Shown here: positions 33,187 through 41,804 of the stretch, piece after piece | How positions within the stretch are numbered: position 1 is the first letter of the stretch | Layout of the letters: the number at the start of each line of letters is the position of its first letter | Assembly: GCA_017936785.1 (NCBI GenBank) | Contig: JAGBEV010000044.1 | Coordinates: 1-64,000, forward strand | Length of the DNA: 64,000 nt | Reading direction: 5' to 3' | From: Lachnospiraceae bacterium | GTDB taxonomy: Bacteria; Bacillota; Clostridia; Lachnospirales; Lachnospiraceae | Made by a program: the position numbers and the translations under genes | Notes under the pieces: model-generated | What the model was told of the DNA's origin: nothing | Seen by the model: the letters and a program-made list of their open reading frames with translations, nothing else | Database searches by the model: none

Positions 33187-36105
33187 TCATTTGACCAGAG
33201 AGTAATATTGTAAGCAGGTGCTGACTTCATCTAAGGAAACTTTAACATCAATTTCCGTTACAGGCTTTGTTTCATCATAAGGACTGATATAAATTTTTGT
33301 ATAGCTGCCTGCAGCCCAGTCTGCATTAGTGGCAAGAGGAAGCAGCAGCTTACCATTGCATAAATCTGTAAGGATACAGCCCTTGCCTTCCCAGCTAATG
33401 GTCATAATGGAATTTTCATGGAGGGAATTGCCGAATCTGGCATTTAAAGCATCCAGATCAATTTCCGCATAAAGAAATTCCGAAGGAACATCAGAGGGCT
33501 GCAGGATCGGACTTAAATTTTCTAAATTGCTGCCTAAGGTCAGACCGCATTTACTGATATAAACAGGTGCTGCCCAGGGTGAATCGGAAAGAGAGGCATC
33601 ATTGTAGCTTTCATTTCCGTATATGGAGATATAAAGTTCTTTGGACAGATAAAAGCCCGTCGCAAAATCATAGGCATATCCTTTCTCCAGCAAATAGCGG
33701 TAAATATAATAATTATTGAGAGGATGGAGATCACTGCCTATAACGGTATGTTCATCGATCAGGGAAATAACTTCGTCAGCAGCTTCCCTGCTTTTGGCAA
33801 GAGAAACCTTTCCGGAATACAGCGCCTTTTCATTTAAAAGAAAATAGTACATCTGCTGACCGTCAAGACCCAGTACCTTCAGGTACGGGTCTGTATTATG
33901 TAAGACTGCCAGATGATCATGATAAAGATACAGGTTATCTCTCACAGACCCTTCCATAAAACCATATCCCAACTGGGGGAATGCCGAAATATCATCTTCA
34001 CTGACAGGAACAGCTGTAGGAGAGACAGGAAAAGGCAGAAGGTTAGCTGTATATTCACCTACACATGCGCTTTTGGCATTTGAGGTTCCGTCCATGGCAG
34101 GAAATTGGTAGTCTCCCATTTCATAAAAGGTCAAAAAAGGAATGCTTACTGAAAGGGCAATCAATGCAGCAATGGAAACGGACTTATGCAGGATCTGTTT
34201 TCCATAACGAATGAGCAGGATGGGAAGAAGGATTCCCATGATCCAGAGATATACATGGCTGCTTCGGGAAAAAAGCCTGCTGACCCAGCTCTCATCCATA
34301 ATGACCAGGGTATAGGTATAGCATACCGGCAATATGAGAAAACCTGCGGACAGGCCCGGAAAAGCAGGCTGTCCAAAAGGATTTTTGTCTTTATTGCGGT
34401 ATATATAGGACAACAATAATAATAAAAACAGCCAGATGGGAACCATGCCGCCCAGAAAACGGACTGCATAATATAGTCCGCTTCTGACCCCATCCATGGA
34501 TGACAGGTAAGGCATAAACCAGTCAGGGAGGGAAACGGAGCTCAGAGACAAGCCGTCTGCAAGGATTGTCTGGTGTGAATAGGCGAGTACATGCCCTGCC
34601 ATTTTTACAAGTAAAGGAATGGCAAGGATGATGGGAACAATGAGCAGCAGAGTTTCTATATAAAAGGACTTTTGTTTGAAATCTCCTATGAGTTCTTTTT
34701 CTTTTATATAGGAGTATAGTTGAAAAAGAGCAAAAGGCATTCCTGCCACGATCAATGCCAGACCAAACAGGGGGTAATATAATCCACTTAAAAAACCGCA
34801 GAAAACATAAAGATAAAGAAAGCGCCTTTTATTTTTTATAACGCCCGGAAGGCAAAACAGCAGTAAAACCGGAAGAATGATCCATGTCCGGCAGTATACC
34901 GGCATATGGAACAGAAATGCAAACAAAAGTGTCCATTTACCGTCCACATGAAGATAGATCATAATTATGGTCAAAATGGCAGATGTTATGAAAAGAATCG
35001 TAAAGGCAGCAGCATAAGTTGTCGCCTTTCCGCCGAAAAACAGCTGATTGATGCCGCCTATGAGCATGGGAAATAATCCTGATACGGGTGAATAGCTGTC
35101 ATAAGCGGAACTGCCCAGTACCATGATCTGCTGCCAGGGCAGCATCTGTTCGCCATGATGATGCATATCACTTTGCACCATAAGAGCGGAAGGGATATAG
35201 GAACCATATAAAAAAATGGAAATTGCCGAAGTGACGGAAATAAAGGTCTTTGAATGTCCGGAGGCAAAGCGGTATTGAACCAGAAGCACTCCATATAAGA
35301 CTAAAATAAGTAATCCGATAAATAAAAGATAGGTTTTGGGATAAGCAAGACGAAAGGTTTCGCCCTGATAATTGTATGTATTTTTCGTATACAAGAGAAG
35401 TAAAAGGGGCAGAGGAAGCTGGCTGGCAAAGAGAACCTTTTGCAGCAGTCCGTAAAAGTGAAAGTGTAAAAGAAGGACTAAGGCAAAAAGAACTGCTGCC
35501 GCCACAAATATCAAAATATCATATGACAGGTATCTTCCGGTTGTAAGGGAAACAATGACTACAATTGCCTGAATGTCAAAATAAAGAAAAAGAAATAAGG
35601 CTGCAAACTGAGATTTGTTTTCTTTTATGATTAAAATGATAAAAGCAAATGCGGCGGCAAAAAGCCAGAGATAAAGGGAAGTTTTTCCATAAAATATCAA
35701 TTGAAGCACAGGTGGGAAAAAGCAAAGAGCGCATTGATAAAGCACGGGCAGGTCATAAAATGAAACAGAAATGTTCTGTAAGGAAGCCTGGGGATTCAGG
35801 GTTTTGGCAATCTGGGAGGCTGGCTGGGAACGGAAAAAGGATTTTCCGATACAAAACAGACCCAGGATCAAAAAGCATCCGATCCAGAGAAGCGCCCAGA
35901 AAAAATCCAGTTCCCCGGTCTTGTTGCTGCCTTCCAGGGCAATCTGATCGATGATCAGATCGTACATTTGGGAGGTTCCTTCAAAATACCGGTCTTTGAA
36001 TATAAGGTAGAGAACGGCAACCAAAATACAGGACAGCATAAAAACTGCCCATAGAGGTAGTGATTTCTTTTGTTCTTTTTCTTTTGCGTCTTTTCCCATC
36101 CTCAA
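33187..36105 (-). CDS. Large polytopic membrane protein, glycosyltransferase-like
   Basis: The protein of about 972 residues has an N-terminal cytoplasmic stub, then roughly 15-18 membrane segments up to about residue 655, and a C-terminal extracytoplasmic domain of about 300 residues rich in aromatic residues. The layout resembles large polytopic GT-C type or surface-polymer proteins. It is co-transcribed with a GT2 gene, which supports a role in making or exporting a surface glycan. I chose the TTG at 36105, 7 nt after GAAGGG; a TTG at 36120 and an ATG at 36099 are alternatives. The exact family is not recognised. Confidence 0.75.
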   Translation of the reverse strand: MRMGKDAKEKEQKKSLPLWAVFMLSCILVAVLYLIFKDRYFEGTSQMYDLIIDQIALEGSNKTGELDFFWALLWIGCFLILGLFCIGKSFFRSQPASQIAKTLNPQASLQNISVSFYDLPVLYQCALCFFPPVLQLIFYGKTSLYLWLFAAAFAFIILIIKENKSQFAALFLFLYFDIQAIVVIVSLTTGRYLSYDILIFVAAAVLFALVLLLHFHFYGLLQKVLFASQLPLPLLLLLYTKNTYNYQGETFRLAYPKTYLLFIGLLILVLYGVLLVQYRFASGHSKTFISVTSAISIFLYGSYIPSALMVQSDMHHHGEQMLPWQQIMVLGSSAYDSYSPVSGLFPMLIGGINQLFFGGKATTYAAAFTILFITSAILTIIMIYLHVDGKWTLLFAFLFHMPVYCRTWIILPVLLLFCLPGVIKNKRRFLYLYVFCGFLSGLYYPLFGLALIVAGMPFALFQLYSYIKEKELIGDFKQKSFYIETLLLIVPIILAIPLLVKMAGHVLAYSHQTILADGLSLSSVSLPDWFMPYLSSMDGVRSGLYYAVRFLGGMVPIWLFLLLLLSYIYRNKDKNPFGQPAFPGLSAGFLILPVCYTYTLVIMDESWVSRLFSRSSHVYLWIMGILLPILLIRYGKQILHKSVSIAALIALSVSIPFLTFYEMGDYQFPAMDGTSNAKSACVGEYTANLLPFPVSPTAVPVSEDDISAFPQLGYGFMEGSVRDNLYLYHDHLAVLHNTDPYLKVLGLDGQQMYYFLLNEKALYSGKVSLAKSREAADEVISLIDEHTVIGSDLHPLNNYYIYRYLLEKGYAYDFATGFYLSKELYISIYGNESYNDASLSDSPWAAPVYISKCGLTLGSNLENLSPILQPSDVPSEFLYAEIDLDALNARFGNSLHENSIMTISWEGKGCILTDLCNGKLLLPLATNADWAAGSYTKIYISPYDETKPVTEIDVKVSLDEVSTCLQYYSLVK

Positions 36106-36127
36106 AGTAATTCCCTTCAACTGTATT

Positions 36128-37171
36128 TTATCTGAAGTAAATGCGCACTGCCAGAAAAATGGGCAGGTACATGTGATGCTTCATAAAGAATATAAACAGC
36201 TTCTCAGCCGCTGATAACCGGGGCATTTCATAAACCTGTAATGCATGGCGCACATGGGGGTCATTGCAGACTGTTTTCATATCCCTTTTGTGCTCTTTAT
36301 ACGAAACAGCTTTCTTTTTATAAATACCACCCTTTATGTGAAGAACGGTAAGACAGAGAAAATCATTCCAAATCTGTGTTTTAAAATCGTAACTGCCTTT
36401 TATCCGGCTGATGCGCAGGAGATTTTCCTTCATGATCTTGATCTTATCCATATAATGCTCGTCATATTTCATGGTCATGGAGCTGTTATTCATGTAATAG
36501 TAATAAGGGAAATAATCCTTTAATACCACTACTTTTTCAGCGTCCAGAAACATACATAAAGAAAACTGAAAATCCTCACCGATAGAAACCTCATCACTGC
36601 AAAGAGAAAGATTCTTTTTCACAAGGGAAGCCTTAACTAACTTGGTAACCCGGTTGGGATGAAGCTTTCTTCCCATAAAGCTGCCGTCATTGATCAGCAC
36701 GGGAAACATTTCCTTTTCCAAAGAAGCAGGTTCAAATACATCTATAGGAAAATCCATCTGATCGTCCCATTCCTCGTGACTGCCGTCCTCATAAATATGA
36801 TGAAGTCCGCAGCAGGCAATATCCGCCTGTTCTTCTTCAATACGGGTAAACATTTTTTCATACATATGGGGCAGAATATAATCATCGCTGTCCACATATC
36901 CGATATAGCGTCCGGCAGCAGCGGCGCTTCCCGCCTTCCATGCCGAGGTCAGACCGCCGTTTTCTTTGTGGATGACCCGGATCTTGTCAGGATATGCAGC
37001 GGCATAGTCATCACACATAGACACAGAACGGTCGCTTCCGCCGTCATCTACTAAAATGATCTCAATATTTTGAAGAGTCTGGGCGAGAATGCTTTTTACA
37101 CACCTGTCCAGATAAGCTTCCATGTTGTATACGGGTACGACGATGGTTACGTCGAAAATAGGATCTGACAT
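36128..37171 (-). CDS. Family 2 glycosyltransferase
   Basis: The 347-residue protein has a GT-A fold of family GT2: FDVTIVVPVYNMEAYLDRCV, the nucleotide-binding IILVDDGGSD and the DxD metal motif in GYVDSDDY. It transfers a sugar from a nucleotide donor, probably at the membrane face. It is the first gene of a two-gene operon with a large membrane protein (short gap), suggesting decoration of a wall polymer or exopolysaccharide. A perfect sigma-A promoter lies at 37309-37337 on the minus strand, followed by an unusually strong leader hairpin. Confidence 0.92.
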   Translation of the reverse strand: MSDPIFDVTIVVPVYNMEAYLDRCVKSILAQTLQNIEIILVDDGGSDRSVSMCDDYAAAYPDKIRVIHKENGGLTSAWKAGSAAAAGRYIGYVDSDDYILPHMYEKMFTRIEEEQADIACCGLHHIYEDGSHEEWDDQMDFPIDVFEPASLEKEMFPVLINDGSFMGRKLHPNRVTKLVKASLVKKNLSLCSDEVSIGEDFQFSLCMFLDAEKVVVLKDYFPYYYYMNNSSMTMKYDEHYMDKIKIMKENLLRISRIKGSYDFKTQIWNDFLCLTVLHIKGGIYKKKAVSYKEHKRDMKTVCNDPHVRHALQVYEMPRLSAAEKLFIFFMKHHMYLPIFLAVRIYFR

Positions 37172-37213
37172 TGTATTAGCACCTTTTCTGTTATAATGGG
37201 GTGTTGGAAACGG

Positions 37214-37293
37214 GGGACCGCTTGGGGGAATCGTGCAGTTTATATTTCAGCCCGGAGAAAGAAATATAAACTGCACGATTCCCCCAAGCTCCC
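37214..37293 (-). promoter_or_regulatory. Very strong hairpin in the leader of the glycosyltransferase operon
   Basis: 37220-37248 and 37261-37289 are perfect 29-nt reverse complements around a 12-nt loop. GGGA (37214-37217) and TCCC (37290-37293) extend the stem past a 2-nt bulge. On the minus strand it begins about 10 nt after the predicted transcription start. No U-run follows the stem, so it is not a simple terminator. Confidence 0.75.
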
Positions 37294-37308
37294 TGGCTTC
37301 TCCCAATC

Positions 37309-37337
37309 ATTATATAAGAATATGGTATTTTTTTCAA
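37309..37337 (-). promoter_or_regulatory. Sigma-A promoter of the glycosyltransferase operon
   Basis: On the minus strand TTGAAA (37337-37332) and TATAAT (37314-37309) are separated by exactly 17 nt. Transcription would start near 37302. Confidence 0.75.
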
Positions 37338-37455
37338 TTTAGATTGTTTTTTCCGAGGTGCAACTATGGGAGTTTTGGGAAAAATATAGTATACTGTGCA
37401 GAAGATATGTAATAACGAGGGACGACCAAGATATCAAACGGAAAACCAACGCACA

Positions 37456-37733
37456 GGCAGAGGAAAGGGGCAGGCGGCAGTAAGGGAAAGGGGTTGAGGT
37501 TTTTCATGGCTTCTGCAATAAAACGGTAATTTTTCTTACAGAATGCTCCACAACCCAGGGGAATCCTGCCATGGATGGCAGGATTAGGTTCCTTCGTGCA
37601 TGGATGCACGTTGGAACCGACCCGTCCGGTTCCCGGTAAATTCCCGCATTCTGTTAGAAAAATCCGTTTAATTGCCCAGTCATGAAAAACCTCAACCCCT
37701 TTCCCTTACTGCCGTCTGCCCCTTTCCTCTGCC
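37456..37733. repeat. Palindromic structured element, copy 2
   Basis: The outer arms 37456-37508 and 37681-37733 are 53-nt reverse complements with one difference, which is G:U in RNA. They share no sequence with the arms of copy 1 at 12594. From 37509 to about 37680 the core follows copy 1: a conserved left flank (GCTTCTGCAATAAAACGG), the ACAGAATGC / GCATTCTG inverted repeat, and CCCAGGG. A hairpin at 37562-37585 (loop ATGGAT), a hairpin at 37587-37618 (loop ATGGAT) and CCCGTCCG complete it. Both stems have different sequence from copy 1 but the same pairing. It ends 36 nt before lrgA, so it may be part of that leader. Confidence 0.85.
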
Positions 37734-37769
37734 GTCCCCCCGCCAAAACTAAAATCCAGAGGTGCCATT

Positions 37770-38138
37770 ATGAAATATGTAAGACAATTCCTATTAATCC
37801 TGGCAATAACTTTCCTGGGCGAAATCCTGAAAGCCATAATCCCCTTACAGATCCCCGCAGGAATCTACGGTCTGTTGCTGCTACTCATTCTTTTAATGAC
37901 AGGAGTCATAAAACTATCCCAGGTAAAGGAAACCGCAGATTTTCTCATAGAGATCATGCCCATTATGTTCATCCCCGCAGCAGTGGGGCTTTTGGATACA
38001 TGGGACGTGCTGCAGCCCGTCTGGATAAAGCTCATGATCATTACCCTGATATCTACCGTATTGGTAATGGGTGTTTCAGGTCTTGTAACCCAATTTGTGA
38101 TGCGCAAAGGAGGAAAAAAGGATGAAGGAGTTCGTTAG
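37770..38138 (+). CDS. lrgA: CidA/LrgA family membrane protein
   Basis: This 122-residue protein has four membrane segments and the CidA/LrgA pattern (FLLILAITFLGEILKAIIPLQIPAGIYGLLLLLILL, then VKETADFLIEIMPIMFIPAAVGLL). CidA/LrgA proteins are holin-like and modulate murein hydrolase activity or pyruvate uptake with LrgB. It overlaps lrgB by 17 nt, so the pair is co-translated. AGAGG lies before the ATG. The palindromic element ends 36 nt upstream, so lrgA transcription must start within or before it. Confidence 0.92.
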   Translation: MKYVRQFLLILAITFLGEILKAIIPLQIPAGIYGLLLLLILLMTGVIKLSQVKETADFLIEIMPIMFIPAAVGLLDTWDVLQPVWIKLMIITLISTVLVMGVSGLVTQFVMRKGGKKDEGVR

Positions 38139-38814
38139 TGAATCCGTATTTTTCGGTGTATTCATTACTCTTATAACCTATGAAACAGGAATGTGGATCA
38201 AGAAAAAAACAAAACTGGCAGTCTGCAATCCCATGTTGATTTCCATTGTTGCGATTATTTTGTTTTTATTAACCTTTAAAATCGATTATACTGTATATAA
38301 TGAAGGTGCACACTATATCAGCTATCTTTTAACACCGGCTACGGTGGCGCTGGCAGTGCCCTTGTATGAGCAGTTTTCCAAATTAAAAGAAAATGCTCTT
38401 GCCATCATGGCAGGATTGATCGCAGGAGTTTTAACATCCCTGTGCAGCGTTTTTGCAATGTCAAAACTTGCAGGGCTTAGTCATGAACTGTATGTGACCA
38501 TGCTTCCCAAATCCATTACCACAGCAATCGGTATGGGAGTTTCTGAAGAATTGGGCGGCGTTGTGACCATTACCATTGCTGTCATCGTGATCACCGGCAT
38601 TGTGGGAAATGTATTTGCAGAAGGAATCTGTAAGCTCTTTCATATTACAGATCCGGTGGCAAAGGGAATCGGTATCGGCTCTGCGTCCCATGCTTTGGGG
38701 ACGGCAAAGGCAATGGAGCTTGGAGAAGTGGAGGGCGCCATGAGCAGCCTGTCCATTGCAGTAGCAGGTCTTCTGACTGTGGCAGGCGCATCTGTTTTTG
38801 CTAACTTTATGTAA
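38122..38814 (+). CDS. lrgB: LrgB family membrane protein
   Basis: The 230-residue protein has the LrgB/CidB features: multiple membrane segments, [31 protein letters not shown], and the strongly conserved [27 protein letters not shown] (about 190-216). It works with LrgA in control of autolysis or in pyruvate transport. The ATG has AAGGAGG-like AAAGGAGGAAAAAAGG upstream within lrgA. It shares its transcript with lrgA. No terminator is evident before the VWA-protein gene 69 nt later. Confidence 0.92.
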   Translation: MKEFVSESVFFGVFITLITYETGMWIKKKTKLAVCNPMLISIVAIILFLLTFKIDYTVYNEGAHYISYLLTPATVALAVPLYEQFSKLKENALAIMAGLIAGVLTSLCSVFAMSKLAGLSHELYVTMLPKSITTAIGMGVSEELGGVVTITIAVIVITGIVGNVFAEGICKLFHITDPVAKGIGIGSASHALGTAKAMELGEVEGAMSSLSIAVAGLLTVAGASVFANFM

Positions 38815-38883
38815 CAATATGGAGCCGGTAGAAGTATAAAACAAAACAGCGGCATAAAAAGAAAGAATGATCAGGAAAATGAC

Positions 38884-40308
38884 ATGGCGGATTTGAAATT
38901 AACCGATGAAGAACAGGAACAACTGAATAAGATCAAAAAGCTCTCTGCCCATATTATCAAACTGGCTTCCGACAGCATTGTAGTAAATATGCGTTTCCTG
39001 GATGTGGCGGTTTCCGCTTTGACAGGAGAGCCACGGATGGGTATGGGAGGAGCAGCTACGGATGGAAGCAAGATTTATTATGATCCGGTCTGGCTTTTGA
39101 AACGTTATGAGAGAGAACCGGCATTTGCTATGAGAATGTATCTTCATATGCTGTTCCATTGTATTTTTTATCATAGCTACCAATACGGGAAGCTGGATAC
39201 TGCTATCTGGGACTTAGCGGCGGATCTGGCGGTGGAGAATACCATTTTAGAGCTTGGTATTCACGGCACTGCCATGAAAAAGGATGACAGGCTGCGGGAG
39301 GCTGTGAGGAATCTGAAGGACTATATGAACGGCAAAGGCAGTGAAGAGGAGTATGCCAGACAGGTTTCATGGAATCAGACCGGGAGCAGTACAGCTAAAA
39401 AGAAAAAGAAAGTTCCCTTTACGGCGGAACATATTTACCGTTACCTGCTGAAAAAACCTTTAAAGCCGGATGAGATGAAAGAGTTGATCTCCTTAAGTCA
39501 TGTGGATGAACACCTGACCTGGAACGTAAAAGAAGAAATGACCATAGGGCAGGAGCAGTTTCAGAGGATCAGTGAAAGGATCAAAGCGGATTTAAAGAGT
39601 TTTTCCAAGGATAAAACAAAATCGGAAAGTCTGGATGCAAATCTGGGAGAGGCAACAAAGGAACGCTATGATTACAGCGATATTTTAAGGCGGTTTACCT
39701 GTCTGTCCGAGGATATATCCGTGAATGACGAGGAATTTGATTATATTTATTATACCTATGGACTTTCCACATATGGTAATATGCCTTTAGTGGAACCCCT
39801 GGAATATAAGGATGTTAAAAAGGTTAAGGAATTTGTCATTGCCATCGATACCTCCGCTTCCTGCAGAGGACCTTTGGTACAGGCGTTTCTAAAGAAAACT
39901 TATTCTATCCTGAAACAGAGCGAAAGTTTTTTCCATAAGGTCAATGTCCATATTATCCAGTGTGACATGGAAGTACAGTCAGATACGAAGATTACCTGCG
40001 ATGAGGATTTCGATGTATTTCTTGCATCAGGGAAACTAAGGGGATTTGGTTCCACGGATTTCCGTCCTGTTTTTGATTATGTGGATGAGCAGATTGCAAT
40101 GGGAGAATTTGAAAACCTGAAGGGTTTGATCTATTTTACAGACGGCTATGGGATTTATCCTGACAGAATGCCGGCTTATGATACCATATTTGTTTTTTTG
40201 AATGAGGATGATAAAAAGCCTGAAGTGCCCGTATGGGCAATGGAGGTTGTGCTGGATGAACCGGAGATAGAAGCATTTGAGGAAAAGGAGAAGGAAGATG
40301 AACATTAG
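38884..40308 (+). CDS. VWA-like protein with DUF2201-type N-terminal domain
   Basis: Residues 1-250 match the DUF2201 putative metallopeptidase region that usually precedes a VWA-like domain. The expected HExxH is replaced by HMLFH (88-92), so peptidase activity is doubtful. The VWA domain (about 310-470) has a full metal-ion site: Asp322-Thr-Ser-Ala-Ser in IAIDTSAS, the Thr in GSTDFRP and the Asp in YFTDGYG. It is paired with a MoxR-type AAA ATPase (11-nt overlap), as in RavA-ViaA-like chaperone or maturation systems. The target is unknown. Confidence 0.85.
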   Translation: MADLKLTDEEQEQLNKIKKLSAHIIKLASDSIVVNMRFLDVAVSALTGEPRMGMGGAATDGSKIYYDPVWLLKRYEREPAFAMRMYLHMLFHCIFYHSYQYGKLDTAIWDLAADLAVENTILELGIHGTAMKKDDRLREAVRNLKDYMNGKGSEEEYARQVSWNQTGSSTAKKKKKVPFTAEHIYRYLLKKPLKPDEMKELISLSHVDEHLTWNVKEEMTIGQEQFQRISERIKADLKSFSKDKTKSESLDANLGEATKERYDYSDILRRFTCLSEDISVNDEEFDYIYYTYGLSTYGNMPLVEPLEYKDVKKVKEFVIAIDTSASCRGPLVQAFLKKTYSILKQSESFFHKVNVHIIQCDMEVQSDTKITCDEDFDVFLASGKLRGFGSTDFRPVFDYVDEQIAMGEFENLKGLIYFTDGYGIYPDRMPAYDTIFVFLNEDDKKPEVPVWAMEVVLDEPEIEAFEEKEKEDEH

Positions 40309-41794
40309 ACAGGCAAAGGATTATATTAAAGATTCCGTCAGATTATACTTAAAAAAAGATGAATTTGGAGAATACCGGATTCCGGTAGTAAGACAGCGTC
40401 CTATTTTTCTGCTGGGTGCGCCGGGGATCGGCAAAACTGCCATTATGGAGCAGGTGGCTTCAGAACTGGGCATTGCTTTGGTATCTTATTCCATGACCCA
40501 TCACACCAGACAATCTGCCCTGGGTCTGCCATATATTGTCAATAAGGAATACGAAGGGGAGAATTTTCAGGTTTCAGAATATACTATGAGTGAGATCATC
40601 GCATCCGTATATGAGACCATGGAAGGCAGCGGCATCAGGGAAGGAATTTTGTTTTTGGATGAGATCAATTGTGTGTCTGAAACACTTGCACCTTCCATGC
40701 TGCAGTTTTTGCAGTATAAAACCTTCGGAAGGCACAAAGTGCCTGAAGGATGGATCATCGTTACAGCAGGAAATCCTCCGGAATATAATAAATCCGTCAG
40801 GGAATTTGATGTGGTTACCATGGACCGGTTAAAGGTCCTGGAAGTGGAAGCAGACTATGATGCCTGGAAAACCTATGCAAGGGAAATGGGCATCCATGGT
40901 GCTATCGTCAGCTTTCTGGAATTAAAAAAAGAATATTTTTATCATATTGAAACCACCGTAAAGGGCAGGCTTTATGTGACAGCCAGAGGATGGGAGGATC
41001 TTTCACAGATCTTGTATCTGTATGAGGAGGAAAAACTTCCTGTAACGGAAACCCTCATAGGGCAGTACATCCGGAATGATAAGATCGTCAAGGAATTCGG
41101 AGCCTATTATGACCTTTATCAGAAATATAAAAAGGATTATCATGTGGATGAAATATTAAAAGGAGAAGCCGGGGAAGACATTGTGAAAAAGGCAGAGGCA
41201 GCGCCCTTTGATGAAAGGCTGTCCCTTTTGGGCATGCTCATTGACAAGATGTTAGCACATATGAAGGAAAATATGGAAACTGCGGCATACCTTCAGGATA
41301 TGATGGCACCGCTGAAGGCGGTAAAGGCAGCAGAGGATGCACATGCCATGCTGGATAAGCAGATAGAGGCAAGGGAAAAGATTTTGACGAATCTGGAAAA
41401 AGGCGGTTCCCTGTCACCGGCGGATAAAAAGAAACATAAGAGGATCAGGCGTTTTCTGGAAGAGTCCAAAAAAGAAGCGGTTACGAAACAGGCAGTTTCA
41501 TCAGAGGATGTATTTGCTTTGATCAAGGAACGTTTTGACAAAGAAGTATCCATCATGAAAAAGGATACTGCCCTGTGCCAGAGCCGGCTTTCTTCTCTGT
41601 TTGCCTTTGTAGAGGCGGCTTTTGCCCAGGGAAATGAAATGCTGATCCTGGTCACGGAACTGACAGTGAATAATGATTCTGCAAGGTTTATCGCAACCTT
41701 TGGCTGTGAAGCGTATCAGAAGCAGAATGAACAGCTTTTGTTGTCCGAGAGGACGGACCGCCTGATGGAAGAAATACGAGAGTTAAAATTATAA
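40298..41794 (+). CDS. MoxR-type AAA+ ATPase
   Basis: The 498-residue protein has Walker A GAPGIGKT (40-47), Walker B ILFLDEIN (117-124), a sensor-1 Asn in VTAGNPP and the FDVVTMDRLKVLEV segment typical of MoxR-type proteins, followed by a helical C-terminal part with coiled-coil character (about 330-400). Such ATPases work with VWA proteins to remodel or insert cofactors into target complexes. I chose the ATG at 40298, which has GGAGAAGGAAG before it and overlaps the VWA gene by 11 nt. The LRR gene follows 10 nt later. Confidence 0.88.
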   Translation: MNIRQAKDYIKDSVRLYLKKDEFGEYRIPVVRQRPIFLLGAPGIGKTAIMEQVASELGIALVSYSMTHHTRQSALGLPYIVNKEYEGENFQVSEYTMSEIIASVYETMEGSGIREGILFLDEINCVSETLAPSMLQFLQYKTFGRHKVPEGWIIVTAGNPPEYNKSVREFDVVTMDRLKVLEVEADYDAWKTYAREMGIHGAIVSFLELKKEYFYHIETTVKGRLYVTARGWEDLSQILYLYEEEKLPVTETLIGQYIRNDKIVKEFGAYYDLYQKYKKDYHVDEILKGEAGEDIVKKAEAAPFDERLSLLGMLIDKMLAHMKENMETAAYLQDMMAPLKAVKAAEDAHAMLDKQIEAREKILTNLEKGGSLSPADKKKHKRIRRFLEESKKEAVTKQAVSSEDVFALIKERFDKEVSIMKKDTALCQSRLSSLFAFVEAAFAQGNEMLILVTELTVNNDSARFIATFGCEAYQKQNEQLLLSERTDRLMEEIRELKL

Positions 41795-41804
41795 GGAAGT
41801 TTTT

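Larger units (their letters stand above)
37172..37769. other. 598-nt non-coding region with leader hairpin and repeat copy 2
   Basis: No gene is supported here. It holds a plus-strand TATAAT (37191-37196), a 29-bp hairpin (37214-37293), a minus-strand promoter (37309-37337), a possible plus-strand TATACT box (37390-37395) and the palindromic element (37456-37733). Confidence 0.75.

Noticed and set aside
37220-37289. Inverted repeat as an invertible promoter switch
   Set aside because: The arms are only 12 nt apart and enclose no promoter, so inversion would change nothing useful.
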